From: Lepisosteus oculatus
Lineage: Eukaryota > Chordata > Actinopteri > Semionotiformes > Lepisosteidae
Assembly: GCF_040954835.1 (NCBI RefSeq)
Contig: NW_027168298.1
Span: 124,001-188,000 of the forward strand
Direction: 5' to 3'
DNA length: 64,000 nucleotides
This document shows positions 1 through 10,875 of this stretch, piece after piece. Position 1 is the first letter of the stretch, and each line of letters begins with the position of its first letter. The notes under the pieces were generated by a model. That model was not told where the DNA came from. It did no database searches and saw only the letters and a program-made list of their open reading frames with translations. A program made the position numbers and the translations under genes.

Positions 1-240
1 ATTACTGTACTTTGCATGATTGGAAAAAAATGCGTGATTGCGAAATGCTGTGGTGTTACTTTTACAAAGACGGTCAATGAAAAAAATAATGTGGACCAGG
101 GCAATACTTTGAGTTTACAGCTTGTCCAAGGTCATTTATTATTAATACTATTAGTAATATTTTCATTAAAGACTTTGATGGCTACAGCTCAAACATGAGA
201 AGTTGAGCTTTATTAGCTCCACCTTGCGGAAATTCTGGAT
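1..240. repeat. Spacer repeat, copy 1
   Basis: This stretch is nearly identical to 22985-23226 in the same orientation, and an inverted relative lies at about 51770-52280. It contains no RNA gene or convincing coding frame. After position 240 the two direct copies diverge: this one carries a 20 bp unit repeated twice at 257-296, while the other continues into a tRNA-Ser(TGA) module. I see it as duplicated spacer with no assigned function. Confidence 0.7.
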
Positions 241-501
241 ACTATTATTTTGCTAGCGGTATTTACCGGTAACTCGCGGTATTTACCGGTAACTTGTGGT
301 AGACTGCGTACAGCGTACGCCCGCACATTTTGAATGGCTGCACCTGTAGCAATCATATTGTAGCAGACACTCAATTGCCTGTTTCACAAATTATCATATT
401 TTACTAGAGATTCTGTTTGGGATACTGATGTGCATTCTGACAGCAATCTCTTACAAAAAATGATTTTACCTTATCGCGGCTTTGCCCTTCTTGCCTCTTT
501 G

Positions 502-580
502 GACAATATCTCCATCTTGTGGTCGTTGTTGGTAATGTCTAGACAATATCTCCATCTTGTGGTCGTTGTTGGTAATGTCT
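502..580. repeat. 40 bp minisatellite, 2 units
   Basis: Two adjacent units of exactly 40 bp start at 502 and 542. The unit begins GACAATATCTCCATCTTGTG. The same unit occurs twice at 16577-16656 and three times, inverted, at 63381-63500, each time beside the same ~372 bp repeat family, so it travels as part of a larger composite repeat. Confidence 0.85.
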
Positions 581-1482
581 TCTTATAGATAGATACTTTA
601 TTGATCCCGTGAGGGAAATTGCAGTGCAAAAGCAGCTTAACACACACAACACAGCCACAGTGTAACGAATTATATAATAATAGTACAATACTGTATATAT
701 ACTGTATATATATATGAAACAGAAATAGAAACAGAAAAAGGAATCGCTTACTCACCTGGAGAATCTCTGTAGGAATATCTAGCATTTATCAATGGAAATA
801 AAAGCTGCTTTAATACAGTGCATGTTGAAACTCAAACCCTCAGCTGCTGTTCTTGTTTGTTTTGGGACAAATTGCAACTGAGCATCGCATGAGCCCTTAC
901 GTACCCTTATCTGTTAGGGAATTTCAAGGGAGGAGTTAGGTCAGAATGGGTAGGCTGCAAAACAACAAGTAAAGATTTATTCCAAGATGAAACGTTGTGG
1001 CGGTTTTCTTATCTTTTCAGCATGGACTAAACTTTTACGTGTTCCTTATATGCTATATATGTATATATTAGCACCAATGTCGTTCTTAAAAACTAACATG
1101 AAATTGTCAGGGACATTCAGCTATATACAAAGACGAGACAGACAAAGTAATAATTCTATATTAACGTGGCCTACATATTGATGCAATGATCGAACTAACT
1201 GACGTGTTCTGATTCAGATCCCCTGCAGTTCATGCCAATTAGAACAATAGCAATGCTGAGTCCTCCCCACCCTACTGAGCACAAATTCAGCTGCTCTCCA
1301 GTTCTGTTCTGCATGTTTTTTCATTGCAATTGAGCTCGGAGCTGGAGATGATCTCCATACAGTTCTGTGTTAACTAGCCCGCACTTGCGTGCTAATTTAC
1401 GGGTTGTGGTAGATGCTTTTCTATAGTTCATATACATAACGGCAACCTGTTACCGAGGAACCTGAGAGGTTTAAAAGCCTCA

Positions 1483-1555
1483 CGAGCCAGGCAGGACTCG
1501 AACCTACAATCTTCTGATCCGAAGTCAGACGCGTTATCCATTACGCCACTGGCCC
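1483..1555 (-). tRNA. tRNA-Arg (anticodon TCG)
   Basis: Read on the minus strand this is a 73 nt cloverleaf of the vertebrate tRNA-Arg(ACG/TCG) family. It starts GGGCCAGTGGCG, has anticodon loop CTTCGGA (anticodon TCG) closed by TCTGA/TCAGA, a T-loop TTCGAGT and acceptor end GGCTCG. A TTTT stretch about 7 nt past the 3' end can act as the Pol III terminator. Spacer on both sides is shared with the tRNA-Arg copies at 8954, 25430 and 41893. It looks functional. Confidence 0.93.
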
Positions 1556-1809
1556 ATAGAACTTACGCTTGCACTCCACCACAGAGAGCTCTACACTGCT
1601 ACCAGTAGTACACTTCCCCATCTAAATTTTCACAGCAAGAAACTTGTGTTTCCTACTATTTTTATCAGGTTTAAAATATCATCTCCTTAAAACAGAAAAA
1701 GTGTTGATGTGTCGTGCTGAAATTCCGATTGATTTTGAATTCAAAGAAAAAAGGTTTTCTTCCAAAACACCATGAAATTGTCACATCTTGCAGACAATAG
1801 GTGTATTCC

Positions 1810-1990
1810 ATGTTGAAAAGAGAAGAAAGAAAACCATGGAGCCTTTTACAGGTGTGAGGCTTCTTCAGGTGTGAGAAGACCTCACAGCCGAAACACTGTG
1901 TTTCCGTTCTTCTCTTTTCAGCATGCAATAAACCTATTACTTGTTCCTTTGCAGCCGAGGCATGCTGACGTAGCTACCCAGCTGAACATC
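1810..1990 (+). mobile_element. Penelope-like element debris with GAAAC motif
   Basis: This repeat has the pattern tail-to-head GAAAAGAGAAG ... CAGCCGAAACACTG ... TTCTCTTTTCAGCATG ... TTTGCAGCCGAGGCATGCTGACG. Related pieces lie at 966-1030, 2845-2965, 24920-24990, 25757-25940, 26800-26915 and, best preserved, 47175-47345. The GAAAC motif beside a short GC stem resembles the hammerhead-ribozyme part of Penelope-like element terminal repeats. No reverse transcriptase remains. The family call is by motif resemblance only. Confidence 0.45.
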
Positions 1991-2431
1991 TTGCAGACTC
2001 TACAGTACTTCTCTCCTGTAGAAGTAAAGCAGGGCTTGCTGGGTGAGCTTTTGCTCCGGTAAATTAGGTCACATGTCATGTTAAATCACTTCTTCTAAAC
2101 ACAACATTTGCTGGTGCTAGCTTTCCCCATGAAAAGAGACATTTCCCTTACAGTACATGACATATCGTTTTTATTCTATCAATAAGTATAGAAATAAAAC
2201 AAAAGAAAAAATGTTGTCGCCAAAGAATGCACAGCTCTGTCGCCTTGGGGAGGTGTCAAGGGCATTGAGCTCCTTGGACATGAGAAGTGCCAGATAAATG
2301 CCATTTCTCATCATTTCTCTTCGCGTCAGTTCTGCTATTAAATGGGACGGAGGCAACGGGCTCAGAGAGCAGGTTAAGTGCACACCGAACGCAGATGTGT
2401 CCAAGTGTCTGTAAAAGCGCGGTGCTCTGCT

Positions 2432-2505
2432 GGCGCTGTTCCCTAGTGGCTTAAAGTGCCTGCCTAGTAAGCAGGCGATCCTGGGTCTGAATACCAGCGG
2501 TGCCT
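2432..2505 (+). pseudogene. tRNA-Thr(AGT)-like gene, altered D arm
   Basis: The 74 nt sequence folds as a tRNA-Thr body: acceptor GGCGCTG/CGGTGCC, anticodon loop CTAGTAA (AGT) on a GC-rich CCTGC/GCAGG stem, then discriminator T. The D arm reads TTCCCTAGTGGCTTAAAG, unlike normal tRNA-Thr, and the T-loop has TCTGAAT instead of TTCGAAT, which weakens the A and B box promoter. The same changes are present in the copy at 26360, so they predate the duplication. I regard it as a probable pseudogene. Confidence 0.7.
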
Positions 2506-2748
2506 CTCTCCGTGTCTTGTTGTGCCGCATGTCTCATTTCAGACAAACATGTACAGCTTGGTTCAGTTTAATGCAAGAATTCATTTCCTTTCTGGAATAA
2601 CTTGTTTTTGAAGAAATCCATACAGCTTGTGAATGATGAAATCCATTTCTTGGTTGTCAGTGGAAAAAGATTGCCGGCTGCAAGAAGCGCAAGTGATTGT
2701 TTTCTTTGACCAAAAACCTGCAAATGTAGGGCACACAAAAGACTGTCA

Positions 2749-2796
2749 GACTCTGTGGTGCTGAAAAGTTGGTGGTTCAAGCCCCTCCAGTATGCG
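2749..2796 (+). pseudogene. tRNA-Asn relic with internal deletion
   Basis: Aligned to the tRNA-Asn at 26677-26750 this copy keeps the 5' acceptor/D-arm start and the T arm (GGTGGTTCAAGCCC) but lacks the ~26 nt middle that holds the rest of the D arm and the anticodon. It cannot fold as a tRNA. Confidence 0.75.
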
Positions 2797-3839
2797 TGTC
2801 TCAGTTTTTCCAATGTAAACATCATCACCATCGCTAAAGAGGATGGCGCAGAAGGCTCCACAGCTGAAACGTTGTGCTTCTTTTCTTCTCTTTTCAGCAT
2901 GGAGTAAACCTTTGCTTTATCCTTTGCAGCCTAAGCATGCTGACGCAGCTACCTTTCTCTTAACACGCCTCAATCATTATTCACCAAAACGATCAGCAGA
3001 ATAAGTCGCCTTTGTGGTGATGTCACTCCTCTGCTTCACAAATGTCCTTAGTGACGGGCCATTTCTTTCTGCCATTTTTCCGGAGCGGTTATTGATTGCT
3101 CCATCATTTCCCTCTTACTTTCCATCATTAGATTGAAAAAAAAAAACAGAAACAGGCTGACAGGACGACAATCAAATTGCAAAAACTCATCAAAGCACTC
3201 GATAGAGTATTTGAATCCACAAGTAGCTACGAGCAACTTTGTCCTGGCTTGCATGAAAGGTCGGAAAATGTCAAAAAGAAAAAGATGGTGGCTTTTTCAT
3301 ATTCGTTCTTTTATTTTTAGTTCGTTGCTTCTTCTGTCCATTGTCCTCCTGCCTGGCTCTTGACCTGTGACTGTTTGAACGCACACAGTAGACTTTCATG
3401 CAGGGGATTTGTCCTGAGCCTCTGTGAAAGACCCACCCACCCCCATAAATAACTGCTCTAGAAACACATGAATGCAAAACTAAACCACAGCTTAAAGAGG
3501 AGCTTGTCATGACCACCAGGCAGTTAAGACCAACTCTTAAGCAATCTAAACAGCACCAGCAGCGGGTGATTATTAACAAACGCCCACCTGCACACACTCC
3601 ACCGTGCGGTACGCAGTGCTATTTTTACCATCTTTACCTGCTTCCCGCTGGTATTGAGTCTACTCCTTGAGAGCTCTACCTGGCGTTTTTTCCATTACCT
3701 CGTTTATTCTGGATATTGGACTCCCCTTCTGCCTTTTCGACTTTGGACCTCGCCTCTCACCTCGGACTGTTTGCCACCAGTGTTCTCCCTGGATTACGAC
3801 TTACCTTACGCCTCTTGACCACGAAACAAAGCAAAGCAG

Positions 3840-4470
3840 AGCAAAACAAAATGAACAAACGAAAACCCTCACGTCCCGCACTTGCATATAACGCCGTTAC
3901 GTGCCCAAGCGGTATTGTACGTCATCCTAGCACTGCACCCCGGGGCGTACGGTATATGGGAACTAGCACACACCACGAATCGTCTCGAATCACTCCCTAC
4001 AGCTGTAAGGCACCTTGAAGCATGCACCCCCAACATTCTTCTTTGCGCATCTGTGAAAGGTAAACTCTTGAGCAAACTCTGAACCAGCTCTAAGGAAACT
4101 AATCCGATTAGACGTTACTTTGACTCATCTTTTAAGGGACCCTTGTTAATTGAAGAAATCAATGATTTCGAATGAATTCTGTATGCGTTAAAAGACAGCT
4201 ATACACAGAAAACATGCAGGACACTGCTCATGATGTTTCCCGAGCCAAAACACAGTGCGTTTTTCCAAACCATCTGACAAAGCCCGCCCACTGAAAACTG
4301 CAGCAAATCGTGTAAAGACGTTCAACTTTGTAACTACTGCACGCACAGGAAGCAGAATAAATTCCTCTTTTCAAACTGTCAAAGGTTTGCTTTGCGAACA
4401 CTGCAGGACATCGCACAATGTCTTTTGAACGGGGACAAACGATTTCTTATGGGGCACAGTAAGTACAGAC
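3840..4470 (-). repeat. tRNA-Ser upstream spacer plus U4 downstream spacer, inverted copy
   Basis: On the minus strand this carries the end of the spacer found downstream of U4 (compare 14130-14640) running into the spacer found upstream of tRNA-Ser (compare 59340-59700). Recognisable marks are the CGTACGCCCCGGGGTGCAGT stretch and the TTTACACGATCTGC stretch. No RNA gene survives in it. It ends at about 4525 where the Tc1 relic begins. The short open frames here are shared by every copy and are not genes. Confidence 0.75.
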
Positions 4471-4524
4471 GTTTAAAAAGCTCCACTCATGCCGACGATG
4501 CAGCATGAAGAAGCGCAACCTAAC

Positions 4525-6340
4525 GTTTGCATTCCTAGCAAATTCCTTTTATTTTTTGATAAATAAAGACAGTCTTGTTTAACAAACAACACACACAACA
4601 TTTTACATTGTCAATTCAATTCAAATCAATGTATTTCTATATAGCGCCTTTCACAACAAGGTTGTCCCAAGGCACTTAACAATGCAAGTTGTTAAGAGCC
4701 TTGTGTCTAATATGCCGCCTAGGTTACGTGCTGTCTCTTTGAGGCAAATGTTTAAATCCTCTGAGTTAAGTGCTGAAGTTATAGTAGTCCTATCAGTATT
4801 GTTGCCTCCGATCAACAGATCCTCATTTTTCTCAGAGTTGAGTAACAAAAAGTTTTCACACATCCAAGTATTTCCTTCCTTAATGCATTTAACTAAACTG
4901 ATAATAGACGAGTTGTCGTTTGGTGTAAACAAAATGTTTATTTGAGTGTCATCAGCATATGAATGAAAGTTCATATTATTTTTTCATATTATCCTACCTA
5001 GCAGCAGCATGTAGAGAGAGAGAGCAATATTGGTCCCAGCACTGATCTTCTGGTACCCCAAATTGAACTGGTGACATTGATGAAGCAGTACAATTATTAG
5101 ATATTTGAACATAATGAAAACGATGAGTTAAATGTGAAGTAAACCACTGAAAGACGGTTCCAGATAAGCCAACCTCAAACTCAAGCCTGTGTAACAAAAC
5201 AGAGAGGTCAACCGTGTCAAAGGCAGCTCTAAGATCTAGAAGCACAAGCACTGTTTCATTCCCCGCATCAGTAGCTAAGAGAATATCATTTACGACTCTT
5301 GTTAATGCAGTTTCAGAAACCAGACTGAAATTTCTCAAGTATATTATTTGAATCCAGATACGATTGACGTTGGGCAACAACTATTCTCCCAAGACTTTTA
5401 GATTGAAATGGGACCTTTGAGACAGGCCTGTAGTTGTTAAGAACTTGTGGATCCAAATTTGACTTCTTAAGGAGCGGTCTAACAACCGCTACCTTAAATT
5501 GATCAGGTACAACGCCTGACGCAAGCGATGCATTCATCATACTAATTATAGGTCCTGCCAGTCCTTCGAGGGAATCTTTGACTAGCTGAGTGGGGATGGG
5601 ATCTAGCGAACAGGTGGTTGACTTTGTCTTACGTCTGTGTTCATGAGTCCACCATAAGAAGAAATCTGAACAGGAGTGGTGATCATGCGAGGTCACCACG
5701 GAGGAAACCACTGCTCTCCCCCCCAAAAAAAGCACCACTGCCCCTCTCAAGTTTGCTAAAGACCACATGGATGTTCCACAGCAACTCCTGGAACAATGTT
5801 CTGTGGACAGATGTGACAAAAGTTGAAAGTTAAAGGAGTACATCAACAACAGAGTGGCTGAAACAGAAGAAATTCCGTATTTTGGGATGGCCAAGTAAGA
5901 GTCCTGACCCCAATCCCATTGAAGTACTGTGGCGTGATCTGAAGCAGGCCGTTCAGCGCAAGACATCCCAAAAATTTACATGACTGAAACAGTTTTTCAT
6001 AGAGGAATAGGCCAAAATACCTCCTAACTGCTGCTCAGGTCTGACCAGCCGCTACAGAAAGTAGGGGTTGAGGTTTTTGTCATAAAGGAGGTTCCACTAG
6101 CTCCTTAATATAAGGGTTCACATACTTTTTCCATCAATGACCTTGATTGTTTAAACCATTTGGTCAATAAAGAAACAGCAATGTCAAATGTTGGGCGTGT
6201 GTTGTTTGTTAAATCAGACTCTCTTTATTAATTATTATGACTTAGATAAAGATAAGATCACATGTTAGGAGCCATTCATGCAGAAATCCACATCATTCCG
6301 AAGGGCTGTTTACAAAAGTTTTTCTCCCAACTGTATGTGA
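4525..6340 (+). mobile_element. Tc1/mariner-like DNA transposon relic
   Basis: Transposase remnants in the plus direction include a frame spelling NNVLWTDVTKVE near 5790-5830 and, further on, SPDPNPIEVLWRDLKQAV near 5900-5960, the D(34)E end of Tc1-type DDE transposases. Inverted-repeat sequence TTTAACAAACAACACAC occurs near 4580 and inverted near 6200. The last ~100 bp resembles the ends of fish Tc1 elements. The frame is broken by several stops and much of the gene is missing. A LINE (4613-5625) is nested inside. Dead copy. Confidence 0.75.
4613..5625 (-). mobile_element. L2-type LINE fragment (reverse transcriptase)
   Basis: Minus-strand frames between 4651 and 5620 show L2-type reverse transcriptase blocks in order: DPIPTQLVKDSLEGLAGPII, RPVSKVPF, LVLLDLRAAFDTVDLSVLLH (motif A), the GVPE block (motif B) and SYADDTQ (motif C). 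The low-coordinate end has a typical L2 3' end, TATAGCGCCTTTCACAACAA. The 5' part (endonuclease) is absent and frameshifts separate the blocks. It inserted into the Tc1 relic, so it is the younger of the two. Confidence 0.85.
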
Positions 6341-6427
6341 GAGAAAAGCAGAGACGCTCACTGAGTAAGGTGGGGTTGCAGCTTTGCAAATCACAAGGAC
6401 ATTTGTATGCTCAAAATGGGACAGGAG

Positions 6428-6500
6428 CACCCCAGATGGGACTCAAACCCATAATCTCTGGCTTAGGAGGCCAGTGCCTTATCCATTAGGCCACTGGGGC
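6428..6500 (-). tRNA. tRNA-Arg (anticodon CCT)
   Basis: The 73 nt minus-strand cloverleaf begins GCCCCAGTGGCCTAATGG and has anticodon loop CTCCTAA (CCT) on a CTGG/CCAG stem, matching vertebrate tRNA-Arg(CCT). The T-loop is TTTGAGT, one change from the B-box consensus. TTTT follows within about 15 nt of the 3' end. This is the only copy of this isoacceptor here and no duplicated module surrounds it. Confidence 0.9.
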
Positions 6501-6579
6501 ACACTGGGTTGGGTCGATCACGCTGATGAAGAGCCAGTTTTTTTTTTTCCTTTGCTTTTTCAAAGGGATCCCCAAAATT

Positions 6580-7030
6580 AGGAAAGTTAGGCAGCAGAAG
6601 GTTTACTGTGACCTGAGAAGGACCGGAATCCAATCACGGTGGTACACACACACACACGCTCTCACTCATCTGAGCTACACGGCTACCAAGATGATCTCAG
6701 GTGCGCCGAGCTGGTACGGAACATATTGAACTGATCGACGGCGAATTGTCTCTCAGACAGGCTTTTCACCTCTGAGCTCCCTGACTGACAGTAATCAGCT
6801 AGGTAGTGAAACAGTCAGCTGCTTCTAAGCCTTAAACAGCTGCATCGCGGCGCTTCCACAGAGAGATGATTTGAAAGCCAAACATCGCCCATTGGGAACA
6901 CCTTACTATCACTAGTTTAAGAGACTCTTAAGGTCTTGCAGAGGTGCCTGTCTAATAGCATGCGCTTTGCAAGCTATAGGTGTTTAGGCTGAGGCAGAAT
7001 GCCTGTTAACAAAATGTTTTTCTAAAGGGG
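6580..7030. repeat. Spacer block inverted at 43245-43690
   Basis: The block is an inverted copy of 43245-43690. It includes a (CA)n run near 6645 and, on the minus strand, a tRNA-like D-arm sequence (TAGCTCAGATGAGTGAGAGC) whose anticodon region is replaced by a GT repeat, so at most an old tRNA pseudogene. No coding frame. The following 7030-7370 holds nothing I recognise. Confidence 0.65.
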
Positions 7031-7369
7031 CCTCGCACTCTTTTCCAAGCAATGGTCACCATCCCCACCGAGTGTCACAATGTAGTCATGTCCTAGGACA
7101 TCACCTGTTAGTCTCCATTTGTCTGCCACCAACACTTTAGGTTACGGGGTCACAACCGCACATCGGAGACCAGAGGAGCCGTTGGCGTTCTGGCGCCGCA
7201 GATTGGGCTGAAGGTGGGGCGCTTGAATCTCGCTGTTGGAGGCCGTCTGAAACTGACCCAAGCCTTTCCCTTGAATTAAATGTAAATAAGAAATGAACCC
7301 CAGATGCACATGGAATCAATCACGTGTTTCCTTTGAGCCGTTTCAGAGACTGCTCCAGAGTTTACCTTG

Positions 7370-7917
7370 CACAGATGCGCAAAGATTAATGATGGGGGTG
7401 CACGCTTCCAGGCGTCTTACAACTGTAGGGACTGATTAGAGACAATTCGTAGCTTGTGCTCATTTCCCTCTATTCCCCGTGTTGCAGTGGTAGGATGACG
7501 TAAATTCCTGCTTCGACACGTAACGGGATTATAATCAAGTGCAGGAGCTGAGGGCTTTAGTTTTGTTTCGTTTTCCATGGCGTTCGTAAGCGCGCAAATC
7601 AAAGGCAATTCCTGCGTCTAACACGAATGTAAATGCTTTTGAAAGTGCAGTGTGGTGCAGCTTGTAAAATCCTTGTCCACATTTTTGGTTTGTTGATGTT
7701 TTTTCTGTCTGCCAAAGTTGCATTTTGACATCCGGACTGGGGGACTTTACCATTTGAACGTGAAGCCAGCCTTAAACCCTCTGAGGCGTGTCTGTCTGCC
7801 GGCACGAATCTTGTGAAAGGTATTTTTTTTAACGAAGACCAACTTTAAAAAGGTTTCCGCAGCCACCTCGCAGTCCGTGTTTGATTATAGGAGGAATGCG
7901 GCGGCGTTGAGCTCGCA
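7370..7917 (+). repeat. tRNA-Ser upstream spacer module (diverged copy)
   Basis: It is homologous to the spacers upstream of tRNA-Ser at 23330-23788 and 59340-59982, with the same succession of blocks (GGGGGTGCACGCTTC, GACACGTAACGG, CTCTGAGGCGTGTCTG), but it is the most diverged copy. It leads directly into the degenerate tRNA-Ser(CGA). Nothing coding. Confidence 0.7.
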
Positions 7918-7999
7918 TTTGTCGTGCTCGAGTGGTTAAGGTGATGGGCTCGAAATGCGTTGAGGCTTCCCCGCGCAGGTTCGAAACCTGCCGACTCCG
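7918..7999 (+). pseudogene. tRNA-Ser(CGA)-like gene, degraded acceptor stem
   Basis: The 82 nt body follows the tRNA-Ser plan: GTGCTCGAGTGGTTAAGG D arm, anticodon loop CTCGAAA (CGA), variable arm and T arm GCAGG/CCTGC with TTCGAAA. The 5' strand of the acceptor stem reads TTTGTCG against CGACTCC, leaving the three terminal pairs unmatched. Compared with the intact Ser copies at 14877, 23789 and 59983 this one is probably inactive. Confidence 0.75.
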
Positions 8000-8953
8000 G
8001 CGTCTGCTGCACGTCGCCTTGTGCCTGCGCGGCAGAGGCGAAGTGCCGCTTCTCCTTTCCTGGTACTATAACAACGCGAAATCGTTTGGACCCGCTGCCG
8101 TGGAAATCAATTCTTCAGATAACCACGCATCTTGCATTCGCACCTCTGGTGCTCTACTTATGCCTTTGAAAACCTAATGAATAAAGCTGAAAGAACCGAC
8201 ACGATATGTAGGTGCTGGTAAAGCACGCAGTAAAGAACTGTTAACAGCAAGGGTTTCAGTGGGTTAACTGAGGAGAAGGCGTGATCGCTAATTGTTGACT
8301 TTTTATTTGGTGTTAGAAACACTCTTACTGTGCATGACGTGCAACAAATGTAGCCACAGAAATTGCATCACGCTTTCATGTATGCTATTGCAGACACCAA
8401 CGTTGCCTAGATAGAAAACCGAAATAGCCGTGGGTTTGCTTGCTGGTCTGAAGGATCTCTCTTCGAATCTCTATCATTTGTCAATGAAAGTAAAAGGCGC
8501 TGCAATCTCATACGTTCAGAATCAAACCCGCAGCTGTTGTTCGACTTTATTTCTTGACTAATTACAACTCAGTGTCGCATGAGCAGTTACGTAAACTTGT
8601 CTGGTATATTTGAACACAAATGCCGTTCTTCAATTAAAACTAACAGTACATTGTCAGGGACATTCAGTTCTATACAAACAAGAGACAGACAAGAGAATAT
8701 TTCTACCGTTCATGTGGACTACGTGTTGACTTACTGATCGGAATAATTGAAAGGTTCGGGCTCATAGCCGATGCAGTGCGTGCTAATTAGAACAGCAACG
8801 CTGAGCTCTCAGCACCGTACTGAGCCCAGGTGTTTTTCTAAAGCTGTCAGGTGCAGTTCATTTACATGAAGGAAATCTCTTACTGGGTACGATTACAATG
8901 CAGTAAGTAGCACAGACTACTTAGGGAGTAGCCCGATGCGTTTAAAAACGACC
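8000..8953. other. Spacer between tRNA-Ser and tRNA-Arg modules
   Basis: The first part (to about 8180) resembles the downstream flank of the other tRNA-Ser copies at 23871 and 60065. From about 8530 on it is related to the spacer upstream of the tRNA-Arg genes at 790-1480 and 24780-25430. No RNA gene or coding frame seen. Confidence 0.55.
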
Positions 8954-9026
8954 CGAGCCAGGCAGGAGTCGAACCTGCAATCTCCTGATCCGTAGTCAGA
9001 CGCGTTATTCATTGCGCCACTGGCCC
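8954..9026 (-). tRNA. tRNA-Arg (anticodon ACG)
   Basis: Minus-strand 73 nt cloverleaf, GGGCCAGTGGCGCAATG start, anticodon loop CTACGGA (ACG, presumably edited to ICG), T arm GCAGG/CCTGC with TTCGACT, acceptor end GGCTCG. A TTTTT run follows about 6 nt after the 3' end. Flanks are shared with the TCG copies at 1483 and 25430 and nearly identical to the copy at 41893. Confidence 0.93.
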
Positions 9027-9439
9027 TGGTGGGACACTGCAGGACTGTAACCCAGTGAGATCAGCACTGCAACTAGTAAAATATTACCCCCGGTCCATTC
9101 TTTTCCAAAAGTGAGAAACACCTTTCTACATCTTGTCTGTTTTAAAACCATATCTCTTTAAACCAAACCAAGAGTTTGTCTTTTGGACTGATATTCTGAT
9201 TCATTTCGATTTCAAAGAAAAAAAAACATTATCTTCCAAAGCATCATAAAATTGTCCATTCTTCCAGACTCTACTTCTCTCTTGTAGTAGTACAGCAGAC
9301 CTTTCCAGGTGAGCAGATCACAGAGTCCGAAATATGCTTCCTCCATCAAGCAAAGTACCTGAACATGACTCTGTCTTCATAAAAGCGCCCCTGTAATAAA
9401 GAAATTAAATCCGAAATCAAGAGGGCAGTTGCCTACTGA

Positions 9440-10195
9440 AGTTCAAGAAGTCATCAATTTTAACCTAGCAACACATTAAAGGCTGCATCTATACAAGTAC
9501 GATTCTAGAAATGCTCACCAGATTACGTTTTAAGAAGGAACTGCGCCTCAGGTTCTGCCGAGATCTTAACTTGGATGGCAGGATTCAGAATCCGGAGTGT
9601 GGACTGATGGCGCACGGAGGGTCCACATACTGTGGATCCCTCAGTTTTCTTCCGCGTGTTTAAACCGCCAGCGTGTGACTCCCCTGTCCCCGTGACCTCA
9701 TTGCGCTGCTCTCTCCTCTGTGCAGCCGAGCCCGATTCACGGTAAAGTGAAAAAAAAAGATGCCCTCAACGTGGGATTTACTCTGGATCGAGGATAGATG
9801 TCACCTTTTTATCGTTGAACAGGATGTATGTGATGTGGCGACTAGGTTCAATTTTGTATCCTCTTTAAAAGATTAAGGACTGGGGTGAGCATGATTTACC
9901 ACCCTTTCAGCTAAGAACCCGACATGAGCACCGTTTAAGCTGCATAGACTCGGTCGTTTAACTCTTCTCCATTAGCATGGTAAAGGTTAAAGAAAAAAAA
10001 CATTGCTGACTTCTTTTTTTTTGCCAGCCGCTAGCGCTGATTAGCAATGTTTGTATTTCATGTTTTGCAAGTTCCATCCATTTTAAGAAAAACAAGTCGC
10101 GTTAAAGACAGGAAATGAATACTTGCATTTAATTAAGTCTAGCTGTAGGCGGTTGTCTGTTAGGACCAGTTCTGTTCGAGAAGACAAAACAAAGA
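9440..10195. repeat. Spacer block repeated at 42370-43136
   Basis: Direct copy of 42370-43136, with the 9500-9850 part also present inverted at about 17700-18130. It holds short frames that are conserved only because the DNA is duplicated. No RNA gene was recognised. Confidence 0.7.
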
Positions 10196-10269
10196 AGGCA
10201 CCACTGGGATTCGGACTCAGGATCTCCTGTTTAAGAGACAAGCGCTTTAACCAACTAAGCCACGGCGCC
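10196..10269 (-). tRNA. tRNA-Thr body with Lys-type anticodon CTT
   Basis: Minus-strand 74 nt cloverleaf that is clearly the tRNA-Thr(AGT) gene of the paralogous block at 43137: GGCGCCGTGGCTTAGTTGGTTAAAGCGC D arm and GGTGCC acceptor end. Only five bases differ between the copies, and two fall in the anticodon: the loop reads CTCTTAA here (CTT) and CTAGTAA there (AGT). The T stem has one mismatch and the T-loop is TCCGAAT. TTTT lies about 9 nt downstream. It could be a chameleon tRNA or a decaying copy. Confidence 0.85.
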
Positions 10270-10649
10270 CCGGGAGGGTTGTCCTTTTGCAGCCACTTGG
10301 ACACACCACTCAGACACATCTGCATTCGGTGTGTGCTCCGCCTGCTCGCTGAGCAAGTTGCCACCTTTACATACAATAGCAACATCGACACCAAGAGAAA
10401 GGATGACAAATGGCTTTTATCTGGAACTTTTCATGTCCAAGGAGCTCAATGTGCTTTCTGTGTACAACAGGGCCACTGAACTCCACACTGGCCACTGAAC
10501 CACAGCAGTGGCTTGCTGGCTTGACATCTCCCAAGGAAAATGTTGAAATCGCATGTGGAACAGGAAAATGACCCTCGAGTACGAGGGGAAAAAAAAGAAA
10601 AAGATCATCTGGAGCGCGCCAACCCATGTCCGGACAGCCCAGTTTCGCT

Positions 10650-10731
10650 GACAAGGTGTCTGAGTGGTTGAGGTGATGGACTGCTAATCCATTGTGCTCT
10701 GCACGCATGGGTTCGAATCCCATTCTCATCG
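10650..10731 (+). tRNA. tRNA-Ser (anticodon GCT), partly degraded
   Basis: The 82 nt sequence matches vertebrate tRNA-Ser(GCT): anticodon loop CTGCTAA, the class II variable arm (TGCTCTGCACGC region) and T-loop TTCGAAT. The acceptor stem (GACAAGG/TCTCATC) has two non-pairing positions and one wobble, and the D arm has TGTCTGAG instead of TGGCCGAG. No TTTT lies close downstream. Activity is doubtful. Confidence 0.75.
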
Positions 10732-10875
10732 CTCTCCATGTCTGACACGTGTGCCTGTTCGACGTCGGCCCTCCTGTTGTTTGCTCTGGTGCTAGAGCCG
10801 TACATTTTCTAGCGGTGGCTGAACATGGTATAGTAGGCCAACGTCGGTATCGAGCAGTGACAGTAACAGTACTTA

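Larger units (their letters stand above)
430..4390. repeat. Large direct segmental duplication, copy A
   Basis: The segment matches 24480-28337 in the same orientation at an offset of about 23.95 kb. Landmarks in the same order are a 40 bp minisatellite remnant, tRNA-Arg(TCG), Penelope-like debris, a tRNA-Thr-like gene, a tRNA-Asn or its relic, and the tail of a tRNA-Ser/U4 spacer module in reverse. Small indels separate the copies; for example the tRNA-Asn is almost complete in copy B and internally deleted here. Between the RNA genes I see no host gene. Confidence 0.85.

Noticed and set aside
3271-3891. Frames conserved between 3271-4018 and 27222-27985 as a duplicated host gene
   Set aside because: The whole DNA segment is duplicated including non-coding parts, and the frames are not better conserved than their surroundings and match no family.
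6600-6700. tRNA with a GT-repeat anticodon arm
   Set aside because: Only the D-arm-like part is convincing; kept as a note in the spacer block.
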